Notes: generated by a model not told the origin, from the sequence alone. A stretch of 64,000 nt of DNA from Gnetum montanum (GCA_015680685.1 MNCI01010386.1:147845-211844), one strand, 5' to 3'. Counted from the stretch's first letter, positions 10,730-23,610 are shown. Made by a program: numbers and translations.

Positions 10730-13700
10730 TAGGTTAGAAGCATTAAACAAATAAGAAGCTAATTATAGGGGACATCACAATGATGCCACTAAGATATCTT
10801 TGAGTACTTAGGTTGTAGAGATCCTGATAACTACTCAAATTTTATTCATGAATACATGAGTGGATGATTTTTAGTTAGGGATAATAGAACAACTAATTCA
10901 ATTTCTCTAGCAATACATGGCTATTTGAAAGGTTGAAAATGTTAGTGATATTAGTACAAGAAAGTCATCTTTTAGGAAGACTAGTAGGGTATTAGGATAT
11001 TAGCTACCAATTATAGTGGGTCATCTATCGAATAGCCATTTAGCTAAGATTGCATGACAATTACTATAATTCTTGTAACATTAGCTTACTAGGAAGACTT
11101 CTAATTTAGTAGGTAAAGTGATGAGCGATGGTGATCAAGACCACCAACATAGAGGAAGGGTCATCCATGTAGGGATCTTGGAGTTGGGTTAAGGTGAGTA
11201 GAAGAGCATAAGGTGATATCATATGTGACAACAACAAAGAATTAAACCCTCTTAGGATTGTAGGCATGGTGGATGAAACTATCTCCAAGAAAAATCATGG
11301 ATCTATTATATGCTACCAATATGGCTAGGTGGGGCATCTGAAGAGAATATTTTTAAATTAATTTGTATCAGGGTAGTCTAGGCATTGGGTTAGGAAGAAC
11401 TTAAAGTAGACAACTAGATATTATAGAGGCAAATATTAGGGGTAGAGACCTATAGTGACTAGTGGATGTGAAGTTCTCATAGAATAGCTAGACAAAGTAA
11501 GGTAGATGAAACAAAGAGGCCAAGGACAAGTGTACGCTTTGACAAACTAGCCATTGAATATGAAACCCAAACTTTTTATGGAGACATGAGGTATGATGTT
11601 ATACCTTCCTATGTTAGTTTTGTTTAATCTTGACACTAATCATTCATTCATATGACCTATAATTATATCTTCATCCAAGATTTCTAGTACATTCTGTTGT
11701 GGGCTATGAGACTCAAGTGAAGCATATTTGTAGAGACATCCTAGTGGTGTTATAGTGAATGCTATAAATTAATGATATTCATGTAAATAAATGATAGGAA
11801 AAGATTCTATTTCTAAGTATCCATAGCAGATGTCTCTAATTAAGTTAGCAAAGTTAAAGATTCAATTATATGAGTTGATGAATAGTGTGTTGGAGCTCTT
11901 TCTTAGTTAGTTTGTAATTGTCTTAATTAATGATATCGTAGTATACTTCTTAAATGTTCAGAGACATACAAAGAATTTATGAATGATGTTGTAGATCTTA
12001 CAACAATATTAGCTATATGCATAGCTATTCAAGTGTTCTTTCTCATAATCTAAAATTTAGTTCATAGGATATGAGGTTTCAAGGGTAGGTATTATAGTAG
12101 ATTTAGTCAAGATAGTAGTTGTTTGAGGCTAGCCAGTTATGTACACAATGGTAGAGGTCCATAGTTTTCTATTTTTAATAGGGTACTACCATTAATTCAT
12201 TGAGAACTTCTCTTAGATTGCATCTCCTTTAACTTAGTTGTTGAGGAAGGAGATTAGTTTTTCATGGAGCTTAATCTATCAAACTATAGTTAATTAGCTA
12301 AAGCATAGATTAGTATCTACTCTAGTGTTAGTTTCCCATACTCTAGGTAGATCTTATGAGGTATGCACAAAATATTTGGATGATGGATTCAAGTTTGTTT
12401 GAAGGCACGATGAATAGGTGGTTATAGAATAAATAAGTGGTTGCATAATCTTATCACCATCTATGACCACATTAGACATGGTGTCCATTCCATAATTTAG
12501 AGTTGGGTGCAATTCTCTTCTCTTTTAATATTTGATAGCATTATCTATATAAAGAGTAGGTGACTATCTAGGTTAACCATAAGAGTCTTTAGTATCTTAC
12601 TAGTCACTTGTAATTAAACTTGTGACAAAGAAGATGAGTAGAGCTTCTTACAAATTTGACTTTCACCATCAAATATAGACCAAGTAGGACTAACCAAGTG
12701 GTTAATCGTTTGAGTACAATTGTTAGTAGATTTGGAATTCTTATCATCCAATTAAAATTTCATGACAATCTACAATAATAGCAATAGTAAGATTCTTAAT
12801 ATAAAGAGCTATGGTAGCCACTTTTAGCATATGGATAAATTACAGTGAACCAACTAGGCATGTTATAGAGAGATGGTTGAATATATGTTCTAATAGTGTT
12901 ATCTTCCCAACTATAATATGAGGCCCATATGAGTAAATATTAGTTGCATCAAGGTAATAAGAAGACATAACAGAGACTTTGGTTCACATATTAGTAGCCT
13001 AGAAGGAAGAGAAAAGTTGATGATTATGTATCTCGTTACCTACTATGTTGGCCAATTAAGATACACCATAAAAGACCTAGCGGGTTCGTACACTTAAATG
13101 ACATCCCATTATTGAATTTGGACTCTATATGGATGGATTCCATAGCTAATTTATCATGCATCTAGAGAAGGTATGATGCTATTTATATTATCATAGACTT
13201 ATTAACCAAGTCTACACATTTTCTACTCACTAAGGCCACTGTCCATGTAGAGGAGACATCACAATTATATATTGTAGAGATTGCATAATTACATGATTTC
13301 ATGAAGGGGATCATAAATGGTAGAAATTATAGATTTATGTGTCAATTTGGAAGCATTCTAGAGAGAGTTGGATACTTAGCTAGACTTTAGTTTAGCCTAT
13401 CATCCACAAACTAATGGATAGACAAAGTAGGCAAACTAGATGTTAGAGAATATGTTGTAAGTATATGCTCTATAGTTTAGAGATAGTTAGAATTATATAT
13501 TGCCTCTTTTGGAGTATTCCCACAATAATAGTTATCACAAAAGTATACAAATAGTCCCATGTGAGGCGCTCTATGATAAACCATGTAGGAATTTATTATA
13601 TTGGTATACTATTGAGAATAAACCCCATTTGAGTGTATACCTAATAATGTAGACTATAGAGTAGATATAGATGAATCGATACTACTTGAGGAAAACTCAT

Positions 13701-14188
13701 GATAGATAGGTAGCCCATGATAATCAATGTATGAGACCACTGGAGTTTGTGATTGGAATTGAGTATTTCTTTGTGTATCATACTTGAAAGGCCTAATGAG
13801 TTTGGTTGAAAAGGAAAGTTGATGGCCAAAAAAATTGGACTATATAAGTTATTGAAGCAGACTAATAGAATGACCCACAAATTAGCATTTTCATTATAGA
13901 TTCCAGAAATTCATGATGTGTTTCATATATCTATGATGCAAATATTTGCGTCAAATGATCATCATGTGATAGACTAGATAGAGTCACAATCATAACCCAA
14001 TGTTATATATATTGAAAGCCTAGTATAGATTGTTGATAGAATGATTTAGCAACTATACAATAGGATAGTACCTATGTTAAAGGTATTACATGATCAACAA
14101 GATACCCAAGAGATTACCGATAAGATATAGATAGATATACAAGGTATCTAGAGATCTTCTAGGAGGAAGATCCTCAAATATGAGAGAA
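10730..14188 (+). pseudogene. Gypsy gag-pol of element G, heavily decayed
   Basis: The gag end carries a degenerate zinc knuckle (CYQYG.VGHLK, about 11306-11340). The protease has a LFNLDTNHSFI block (about 11625-11655). The RT palm is recognisable as FVIV.I.DIVVY (about 11910-11955), followed by the connection motif for ...GYYH.FIENFS (12150-12210). Integrase includes a clear AYHPQTNG stretch (about 13398-13425) and the following NYILPLLEYSHNNSYHKSI block (13490-13545). After it comes a region like the Tekay/Del C-terminus (IVDRMI.QLYNRIVPMLKV, about 14025-14080). Most stops can be read as TAG, TAA or TGA from CAG, CAA or CGA. Confidence 0.82.
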
Positions 14189-14943
14189 TGCAACCCCTCA
14201 CCATAGGACCCCATGGTATAGTGTTATGTTGAATCTATGAACATTGTCTCAATTAGGGATCATGGGATCTTATAGTTAGTTGGATTTTTTTAATAATATT
14301 TTATGTGCTTTAAATGAATCATTATTATATATGATTTCATGATATCAGGAACATGCACACTAATCTTTCTGGATGCATAGATTGATGTTGTGACTAGTAG
14401 GGTGAAAGATTGTGAAGGAAAATAAAACTCTAGGTAGATGTAACTCTATCATGGATTATGATATATGACTATTGATGAGCAGCAAGGTACCCCCTACACT
14501 CAACCATACGAATATGAGCATTTCACACATGATCCAGTAGAATTCCAAGAACTAAGTGCTTATGTGCCCTTGTGAAACAAGGACAGGTTGGTTGATCATT
14601 GTCTTCCCAAGCTTACCTATATGTCACAATGGTATGGTTAAGTAAGCTTGAGGCATATGATTTTTATAGCTTTTATGTTTTTATGTCCTACGCTAGTAGG
14701 GAAGGAGAGAGGTAACTAAGTGACTAATTTAACTTAACAATTCATTAACTAAGTTCTAACTAATCCTAACACCAGCATCCATTCCCACTTGCCGTACACA
14801 TCCTGAACCAGTGCAATACTACTGGGATTACCAAATGCTAATCATTACTGGGTTACCAAGCATTACACACATGCTCAAAGTGGTCGTTCTTGTGTAATTT
14901 AATGATTTTCTTAATTGATCAAAATGAATTTCTACCCTAATAA

Positions 14944-15012
14944 TAGAAATGTAAAGTGCACAAAATAAAATAAAATAAAATAAATTCATAAGAAAATAAA
15001 ATAAAATAAATG
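14944..15012. repeat. AAAAT-type microsatellite in LTR H
   Basis: Pentanucleotide runs (AAAATA) at about 14964-14985 and 14995-15010 lie inside the transcribed part of solo LTR H. A and B lack them at the matching place. Confidence 0.6.
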
Positions 15013-15249
15013 TGTAAGAAAAAAAAATCTCAAGTGGTGCAAGGATTAATCAAAGAGCTCGTCTTTATTGCCAACACAATGGTGTGCTCAGGTACATCAA
15101 TGCTTGAATAAAGATCCATCCACACTTAGACCTCCTGCTGCGGGCACTTGGAAAATACTCTAACTTTCAAAAAAACTACAAGAGTTTAGCTACTTGACTG
15201 CTAAAAAGACTTCCCTCCCAATTGTGCACCTGGGCACTGTATTTATAAG

Positions 15250-15461
15250 CTTGGGAGCAACTACTCTAATAATTAGAGTAACTGCTCTAATAATAAGAAT
15301 AACTGCTAAAGTAATTGCTAGAGTAACCTCTCTAATAATTAGAATAACTGCTAGAGTAACCCCTAGAGTAACCACTCTAATAATTAGAATAACTACTAGA
15401 GTAACCACTAGAGTAACCGCTAGAGTATCCACTCTAATAATTAGAGTAACTACTCTCATCA
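15250..15461 (-). repeat. Tandem palindromic array forming the U3 of LTR H
   Basis: About a dozen copies of a short unit alternate between CTCTAATAATTAGAG-like palindromes and AGAGTAAC(C/T)RCT linkers. The array spans the whole distance between the LTR edge and the TATA box (plus 15240-15247). Open frames on both strands (15190-15462 and 15194-15511) are by-products of the repeat and not genes. Arrays of inverted motifs here suggest repeated binding sites, but no factor is known. Confidence 0.75.
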
Positions 15462-15957
15462 ACTATACTTTATTTTTATGCTTTATGGATATGATGATTA
15501 GTACCACTTAACACACTAGGTTATATATTTTATGAAGTTTAGTGTGTTATTCATGTATGGTCATATGACTAGTTGAGATGTGTTACGATGTTTGTATAGC
15601 TTTATGATTTGGTATTTTGATGGGATGTCTAGGATACATGTTATGAAGTGCAGGATTCATCAACATAAGTTGGGATGGGAAAAATGATTGAAAACCCTTA
15701 GAAAAGTGGAACCAAGATTAAAGGAGTCATATCGATAGTTTAGGGAATAGGAAATATATCATTTTCCACCTTTCCTACTCTTGATCTTGCATAACCTTTT
15801 TTCTTCTTCTTCTTATTCATTCTTTGTTGATTCTCATGATTCTTGGGATGTTGGAAAGCTTGTGTTGGTCAAGCTATGATCATGATAATTTGGTTTAGGT
15901 TTTAGAGAATCTAAACTTCACAAGATGCATTTTGATAGTTTTTTCTTTGGATTTTAG

Positions 15958-17232
15958 TGTGGATTGTTGAACTTAGAAGGGGGGGATGAAAAGTTTCCCA
16001 AATTAAAAATTTGTAACATAAAAGCGCATACACCAAATTTAACATGGTTCCCCAACTTGGGTAGTCCACACTCAAAGGGTACATTGCTAGCATACCTCTG
16101 AACTTTGTTGCTCTTAAAATGTGATTGAAGGATCCACATCCTATACAATCTTCAAGCCCCACTCTAGAGTGTTGTGCCACAATACCATCCACTCAACCCC
16201 AAAATGTCCCATCAAGCTTAGAATGTGGTTTCCAAGCTTCCACAACCTTTAGCTCCACTCTAAAGTATTGTATCGTAGCATCAGCAACTCAATCCCATAG
16301 GATCTTGACAAGCTCAAGAAAGGTGCCTTTCCACAAGAAGCACATCAACCCCATAGGGCAACAAGAGAGAACAATTACAAGGAATAAATTTAACTTAGTT
16401 TGCTTATCCTTGTACGTTGAGGTACAACACACTTTACAATGAACAAATAATGAGACAATGAAGAGCAACAAAGATTACAATGATTCACAAAATGATTGTA
16501 CAATGATTACACATTATCCTATACATTTCCCAATGCATATGATGTCTTCTTATAGCTTCCAAGTTTCTAAATCCTTCTTAGAACTCATGCAATGGCTAGG
16601 AAATGGTCACTAACAATCATGGAAGATGTCTTCTTCATGCCTAAGACATATTTCTAAATTTTCCTTCTATTTTGGAAAGATGTCTTTATTTGGGAAAGAT
16701 GTCTTTGTCTAATGGGAGACATCTTTATCTGATGGGAGACATCTTTGTCTCATGGGAGATGTCTTTCTAAATCTAGCCTGCATTCTATGAAGACATCATT
16801 CTTTGGTGAAAATGTCTTTGCTTAAGAAAATACATCTGTTGTTTCTTGAAGGTATCTTTGCCTATGTTCACTCCAATTCTTCCAAGACATCTACTATTTT
16901 CTAGAGACATCTTTCTTCAACTTTCTTTGTCCTATGAATTCATCGTTCCTTGTCCACAACCTTGATCTCCCTCATGCTTTAATGATGATAACTTTACTTG
17001 TACAGTGTATGGTCTTTGTCCACATTCTCTAAAATTCTTACATGATTGTTTGAGACCCTATGGATGACCTTATCCTTTGAGCTCTAGACCAGTTCATTTC
17101 CTGTAATGTATGTAATCTTTAGCTCATCTTGATTTCTCATGTACGTAGACCTACAAACACAATAACTACCAACCATGCAAACAACCTTTGACTCCATTTT
17201 ACTTAACATTTTGACACACCAAAATGTCCATA
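15958..17232 (-). repeat. 3' LTR of copia element D
   Basis: It is homologous to 29628-30837 and to the F LTR. The minus-strand TATA box (GCTATAAGAAGAC) is at about plus 16544-16556. About 13 GACGTC-derived palindromes lie at 16620-16920. Its end is TA instead of CA at 17231-17232, one transition from the canonical end. Confidence 0.85.
16620..16920 (-). promoter_or_regulatory. GACGTC-type palindrome cluster in D 3' LTR
   Basis: Words AGATGTCTT, AGACATCTT and relatives recur about 13 times in 300 bp, 65-370 bp upstream of the TATA box. None keeps the intact CG core here. Every copy fits decay of one strand's methylated C in AGACGTCT. Confidence 0.5.
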
Positions 17233-18099
17233 ATCTCCTCCTTTTTGGTGATGTTCAAAACTTAAGAAAATGGGTTAGTGATCAAACATATATAACTATA
17301 CTATCATACATATATAACCATAATACTCTTCCCCTTTTTGAATAGTAGCAAAAAGGATAAAGTGCCCAAACTTGATGCAAAAGAGATATAAAAGAATAAT
17401 AATTTTTGAATAATATGCAAAATCATACCCTATGACATGACCCAAAAAATATAGAGTGAAGGAAGAAAATCAAGTTAAGGAGTACACACATTATTTAGTG
17501 CTAAGTTCAATGAGAAAGTGCCCCTAATTTTTCAAGAACTAATCCAAGCCTTCCAAGGGATATCTCAACTTAAATCTTGAAGTAAAGTATAAACTTTGAA
17601 GATCAAGTAGCTTGTCTCTAAATCAATAAGTCATTAGTAGCTCTTAATGTTATAATATTCTCCATCTTTGTAAAGCATCTACAAAATAATAGGGCATATC
17701 CTTATGATAAGGAGAATATAGCAATAAATCTTCACAATGTGAAATCATTCATACATCTCATGGCAGATTAATCAAAGGATGTTTCAATCAAAGTCATGGA
17801 CACTTTAAACAAAAGGATAGGGAAGTGATGAAAGAAACAAGCATATATAGTTATTTGTATAAAGAAATACAACAAAAATAACACAACCATTTATCAAACA
17901 TAATTCATGTTGATATTTAACTTGATCAAAGGACACTTGGAACACAAATTCAAGACACAATCATCCATTTAAAGAAAAAAATACCTCTTAAAGACCTTTT
18001 CTTTCTCATTTTGGAATATCTTGCTATTTTAGTATTTCTTAGCTCAAGTCTCCAAAGACTCCCTCTACATCGGTGTCCTCCAAGATAAAGATGGATAAT
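17233..18099. other. Non-coding 3' internal part of element D
   Basis: It begins with the polypurine tract (minus CCAAAAAGGAGGAGAT) and parallels the F region at 2735-3040. No coding frame is visible. Element A starts at 18105. Confidence 0.5.
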
Positions 18100-18104
18100 G
18101 AGGA

Positions 18105-18993
18105 TGATGAGTCATGTTTTATACGGCCTTGAGATCATATATCTGATATCGAAGCCACAATGTTGGGTATCCGATATTGAGGCACAACCTCCAATGTTAG
18201 ACGTCCAATATCATCCCTTCCATGCAAGCCTATAAATACCACACTTGGGGGCATGGTTGGAAGATAGCAGATAGCATAGAGAGATAGAATAGATTCATAT
18301 ATTTTTTATTTTAAAGCTTTATTAGTTTTTAGTGTGATGTTAAGTGATTATATGACATCTTTATTCGAGTGTGACATACTTGGACATGTTACATGTTTGA
18401 CAATAAAGATCGAGGTTACTTCCATCATTGTAACATCCACTTAGCTTTATTATTACTTTTAATTACCTTAATTTACTTACATGTTTACTATTTTCCTTAG
18501 TTAATGTTTCCAGTTATTGCTCTTTATTATTCCTATCATTAAGTAGAATGAGTATGACTAATCATGAGCACTTAAGTGTAATTACTTGGTAACCTAGTAG
18601 TGTATCGTTTGGTACACCCAGTGATGTATGCTTGGTAATCCTAGTAGTAGTTACATGAAGTCCAAGGCATGTATAGATGGTTAGGGATGGGTACTCATCG
18701 CACGTAGGCTAGTCTAGAATTTACTTCCCATTGTTAATTAGATTATATAACCAATTTCTTTATTATCATTAGGCATAGCTTAGGACCAAACAACATCAAC
18801 TATATTACATCTCACTTTGGACTAAGCCATATGTGACAAGAATACCATTAGTCCAAGTGGGAAGACAGTGAACTGTGATCAAGGCATAATGATCTAGATG
18901 CCACAACTAGTCCCATCCATGGACTTTAACTAAATCATGCGTGAATGCTTGTGATTCGTATGGTTAAGCGTAGGGGTACCTTGCCACTCATCA
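18105..18993 (+). repeat. 5' LTR of element A
   Basis: An 889-bp LTR homologous to 26549-27447. U3 is short (126 bp) and contains a GATATCGA/CGATATTG/AATGTTGGGTA motif series (18130-18215). The TATA box (TATAAATA) is at 18231-18238. The R-U5 region (18540-18760) shares words with the LTRs of B and H, such as the repeated TTGGTAA and the CATTAGGCATAG segment. Confidence 0.9.
18130..18238 (+). promoter_or_regulatory. U3 promoter of element A: motif series plus TATA box
   Basis: The words GATATCGA, AATGTTGGGTAT, CCGATATTGA, CAATGTTAG and CAATATC occur within 80 bp, followed by TATAAATA at 18231. The 3' LTR copy (26570-26682) preserves the same order and keeps a CG where this copy has TG or CA. 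Part of the series recurs inside the element (22975-23060), before the extra ORF. Confidence 0.6.
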
Positions 18994-19013
18994 TTGGCAT
19001 CATTGCTGAAGAT
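18994..19013 (+). other. Primer-binding site of element A, tRNA-Asp type, decayed
   Basis: TGGCATCATTGCTGAAGAT starts one base after the LTR end. Against the Athila/Tat-type site TGGCGCCGTTGCCGGGGAC, complementary to plant tRNA-Asp, 12 of 19 bases match, and all seven differences are C-to-T or G-to-A. Confidence 0.65.
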
Positions 19014-19118
19014 GATGCTAGTTATCTAGATTAATTATATTATACACAATCACTATAAGTGCATTAACAATTTATCTTTCAAACAATATTAAATCACATA
19101 CATTATAAACCAATAATA

Positions 19119-21044
19119 ATGTCTCTTTCACAAGGAGGCAATAATGAATTATATAGCAAGAACATTCATTGGAGAACTAATGAGATGTATGTTGAAGAAA
19201 ACTAGAGTGACCAACCTCATGTAGGGATTTCATATGTTCATGACCACCCTAACGACACTCAAATACTACATTCACCTAAGGTAGACAACCCTAGAGGAGA
19301 TGAAGTAAGTCTTGGACCAGGGGAGGCCTCAAGGCCTAGGACCACCTCAAAACCTAGAAAAGATAAATCAAAGGACCATGGGGAACATCATAGAAGCCAT
19401 GGAAATCCTCCTAGTTTCTCATCTTCCTCTTCCTCTTCAATGTCTAGTTCTAATGAAGATGAACATAGCTTTAGAGACAAAACTCCACTAGAGGGTTGAA
19501 ATACAAATAGAAATAAAAAACACAAGAAAAATCAAAGACATCAAAATGAACATAGACAAAATTGGCACAATCAAATGAATAGAAATAGAAATTTTCATCA
19601 CAATATTTTTGATGATGATGAACCCATATTGGCCACTAAGAGCTTGATGCAAGTCACAAAGGTAGTTAAGACAACCCACAGGCATCGTAGGGAAAGTTGC
19701 CTAACAAGGCTTGATATGAATAGTATACCTAATTTTGTGAGAGGAAATTATCTGGATCCACAATATCATTTACAAGATTTCCATGATGCTTGTTCCTTAG
19801 ACAACATTGAGAGTGGGTGGAAAAAGCTTAAGATCTTTCATAGGACATTAATCGATAAAGCCAAAGTGTGGTATAGATCATTGAAAACAAATCCAATCTA
19901 ACAATGGTCAACCATGCTAGAACTCTTCAATAAGAAATACCAAACCTATGCAAGGGTGTCCAACCTGAGGAGACAAATCCAAGGATGGAGATAAGAACAA
20001 CGTGAACCCTTGGATATGGCCTTAGATAGATATTATTCTCTATTGAATAGATACCCAAGCCATATTTTCTTTAAGGAAGAGCAACTTTTCCACATCATAG
20101 ATGGGCTTCGTAATGAAATGAGAGAGACCCTTGGGTTGTATGCTGAAGGTCAATTATACAAGCTACAAACCCATCAAATCTGAGAGCTAATCAAGCATGT
20201 GGCAAAAGAAGAAGGACAGCTATGAAAATTGGAGAATGTTGATCAATATCATTAGGATCCAACTCTTCAAAAGAAGAATGTCCACATTAATAATAAGGAG
20301 AAAGAGGCAACTCTTAATAAGGTGATTCTATAAAATAACCTTGTCGATACAGAAGTCTATCGATGAACTTGAAGTAAAGTTTGATAGGATGTCGAAGTGG
20401 ATAAATGAGAAAGTTACAACTTTTGTAGAAATTGTAGAGGAGAAGATAATACAAAATGAATTAAGTGATCATAATAAACGGAGGAAGAAGAACCAAGAAA
20501 TAGCTAGGAACACTTATCGACAAATAGGGAAAATGACTAAAGAAAAAGAGGCTATAGACTCAACCATAGAAGAAGATGATGGATGTGACATCTACATATA
20601 TGACCATCTAAAGGCCTATTATCTAGTCATGTTGCATCTACATGAGTATTGCACTTTTTTATTAAATCCAAGTTTGTACAAAAGCACATGTCTAGAAACT
20701 TACCTTTTCCACAAGGTAATTATAGATAGTCCTACAACCAAACATACTATCCTAGGGGGACTTCTTACCAGCCTCAACACTATCATCAACCATAGTGGAA
20801 AAATGCACATTTGTGGGGAAGGCCATTGCGAAACCAGCCTTACCCCTACTACCATCCAAACATGTATGGTTATTATGTTCAACAACCTATTTCTCCAACT
20901 AGTTCTATGGACTCTACTTCAAATCGCTACCATCACTCTCCTAAGTATCATCAACCCATGACATCTCCTAAAGGTTCACCACCTCACACCCCTTACCCTC
21001 CATCCTATTCTCAATATTCTCATACTCCACCCCATCACATGTGA
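19119..21044 (+). pseudogene. Gag of element A, with frameshifts and stops
   Basis: The ATG at 19119 follows the primer site by about 105 bp. The N-terminal part is charged and Ser-rich, including a run of Ser codons (about 19420-19450). The capsid core lies at 19690-20200, with AKVWYRSLKTNPI then ELFNKKY, RYYSLLNRYPSH and FHIIDGLRNEM. This matches the plant retrotransposon gag domain. A charged helix (20341-20560) follows. Next is a zinc knuckle of the CDIC..H...C kind (about 20583-20620), whose second and fourth Cys are now Tyr (TGT to TAT). A Pro/Tyr-rich tail (20811-21044) contains YGYYVQQP, as in B. The frame shifts between 19901 and 20341 and returns by 20811. Confidence 0.78.
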
Positions 21045-22970
21045 CTGCCTATGACACAATAAGGTTCAACATCACAAAATTAACAAAAGAATGTCATTTG
21101 TGCTATGAATGTGCATAGACATGATAATGCTAGTAGGTCCCCACCACAATCTCGAAAATGTCCTTTCTTTAGGATGACTTCCATGCGTAAGCACAACACT
21201 CATGGACCTACTACATCATCCAAACCAACACAATGCCAATCTAGTGCAATGCCTTTCCTTTCATGACCAATGTCCTCTGATCCTCTACAAAGGCCAACAT
21301 TCATCATTAATCCAACACCCACCAAAAGTAATGACTCTAGCATTGTGAAGAGACAAATGACTCCATGCATGTCTAATCATGATTAAGGATGCAATCATGT
21401 GATAGATATCTACAATGTTGACACAACTCATACTTTATCCCACCATACATTTAACAATCAAGTGTGTGAACAAGAACTTGTCTATGTAGCCACCACTAAA
21501 CCAAGAGATACCTAATGGCTCGAAAATGAAAGGTTAACACTGTTTTACACATGCATGAAGCCTACCTATCTACTTATTAATTCTAAACATGATCAAATGC
21601 TTAGTCATGGGGAAGACACCCCATCCTAACATTCAAAATTAATATGTGTTTTTCATCTTTTTGTTTTACAATTTTTTATCCTTTTTTTTTTAATTTCTTG
21701 ATACAAATTTTTCCTATCCTTTTCTACTTTTTCCACATTTTTTTTCATTCTCTTTGTTAGTAAATTTTCTTGTGAATAACATGATCATGTAGCCTTTGAG
21801 GTGAGGTTTTTTCTATGTTTTCAAGACATAAGGAACTGACTGTTTGGATAGTGATGCCACATCATCCAACCATACATCCCACTAATAAGAGGTTCTTACC
21901 CTAGTTATAATGATATTCTTTTCCATCATCAACCTATTAATAAACTCATAATCATTGTGCCTAGATAGAAAAGATTAGAACCAAGGGAAAATGTGAAGGG
22001 TATGACATCAAGTAGATTTGTGGATTCTCTTTGAACACTTTTGGTATGTTCTATCATGTTGCTATGGTTGTAATTATATCCTTGTAGATCTAATGGACAA
22101 TGGGAGTAAGAGTAGAATAGAAAGGACACTGAATAAATTTGTAAGGATTCCACTGGAAAGACATGTTACCCATGCTTGAAGGTTGGTAGCATTTCAAAAT
22201 CCATCAAAAAAAAAGAAGTGAAATGAATAAACTCCTCCCTTGGAAAAAATGCCAAGTGATGCTACTCCTTGCAACTATGATAGTCTTATGATTGTCAATC
22301 AAAAAGATGAAATAATGCGATGTCACTAGGAACATGGTATGCACTTGGTTTGAATCTTGAAAAGAAGGGCTAATGCTTCCTTAACCATTAATAACACATA
22401 AGGATTCATTATGCCTATTGTAAGGCACCTCATGCCCTAATTTCTATAATCCCTTCTAAAATCTATTTAATCTCACTGTCCATATGATCCTAACTTATGG
22501 TTTTGTGTAACATAGAGTTGTTTTCTCAAATTGGTGGTTTTAACGTGTGTGTTTTATGTAATAAGTATGCATTGCATTCAACCCCTTTGGTGCCTACAGA
22601 CATTTTTAGGTGTGGTTATACAAGGGCATTCAAGGCTGCAACCTACTTTGGGGAGGATCCACCTATATAATTATTGTGACTTGTACTTGTTTGACACAAT
22701 CACATCATCTTATACCTTCCAGCTACATAAATGTTAAATTCAATACTTTTCCTTATCATATAATCAATCCATTCTACACCATGGATCTATTATCCCTTTT
22801 CTTACATCTTTTAAAGCTTTTAATGCTTGTAATTCCATCTTCTAACACTTCTGGTGCCTACATATAAATTCTCACTTACCCCGGAACTTTGGATTTGATC
22901 TAAAACCCTTCCACCTATCACAGAGCTTTATTTTACATGCTAACTACCCTCATACTATGCAAATTCAAGC
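21045..22970 (+). other. Pol-less non-coding stretch of element A
   Basis: Protease, RT and integrase should lie here, but none is recognisable. The first 600 bp give Pro/Thr-rich frames like the gag-protease spacer of B (54540-54780). From about 21640 the sequence resembles the post-pol non-coding region of B (58300-59020), for example the shared ACATGTTACCCATGC at 22161 and 59008 and the T-rich stretch at 21640-21740. The pol deletion is therefore precise at the level of gene order. Confidence 0.6.
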
Positions 22971-22974
22971 ACCC

Positions 22975-23062
22975 TGATATTGACTACTCGATATTGGATT
23001 GGACACAACATCAAATACCTAATGTTGAGTACCTAATATCAGGTCCACTAAAACTATAGGAC
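22975..23062 (+). promoter_or_regulatory. Internal U3-like motif array before the extra ORF of A
   Basis: It contains CGATATTGGATTGG, AATGTTGAGTACC and TAATATCAGG. The 21-bp block 23020-23040 aligns with the U3 block 26602-26622 of the 3' LTR at 15 of 21 positions, and all differences are transitions. A weak TATA-like ACTATAGGACCC (about 23053-23064) follows. It aligns with the TATATATAGCACCC of B at 59835. It sits about 550 bp before the ATG of the extra ORF. Confidence 0.5.
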
Positions 23063-23610
23063 CCCTATAGTGCTCCAAAATCCATTATCATCATTTACAA
23101 CTAGGGGAGTTTTTCATTTTTCTCTCTCAACTTAAAGCTTTGCGTAACCAAATTTCACATGCAATATCTCACTCCATCCCACTCTAATTCTCATGATTTT
23201 TGAACCTAGTTGAACCTAGAGTGTTCAATTTAGTTGGGGGAGGAGGCTTGTGTGGAAAACTTGCATTGATTTTTCAAAATTAGCTATCAGTTGAAAGGTA
23301 CTATAAGGGTAAACATTTTAAAAACTTTCAACATTCTAATAAACAATCAATTATATGAATGTCAAACCCTTTAATTTTCTCACCCAAGGGACCATAACCA
23401 TCATTATAAGCCATACATAAGGGAAAAGAGACCAATTGCGAAGGGTCATAAAAGAAGTTAATTCTTTTTAGGCATTTTTTTAGAAATTTTTCTAACTCTG
23501 CAATCATATGATCTAAAGAACTTAATGGAACTAAGGTCATGAGTAAGGTATAAACCTCTTAATGATAAATGATAACACCTTAGTAACATCAAACCCTTGA
23601 TTGATTTTAG

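Larger units (their letters stand above)
14473..15461 (-). mobile_element. Solo LTR H of the A/B gypsy family, with perfect target duplication
   Basis: It starts TGATGAGC and ends CTCATCA, the same ends as the LTRs of elements A and B. It is flanked by identical ACTAT (14468-14472 and 15462-15466). The minus-strand interior matches the R-U5 part of B's LTR (14640-14890 against 52540-52800). The minus-strand TATA box (TATAAATA) is at plus 15240-15247. U3 is a 210-bp tandem array. It has no internal region, so it is a recombined solo LTR, inserted into the G 3' LTR. Confidence 0.92.

Noticed and set aside
15250-15461. CRISPR-like repeat-spacer array
   Set aside because: The units are adjacent palindromes with no unique spacers, in a plant LTR.
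15190-15511. Overlapping open frames of 90 and 105 codons on both strands
   Set aside because: Both are translations of the tandem array in LTR H and have no independent support.
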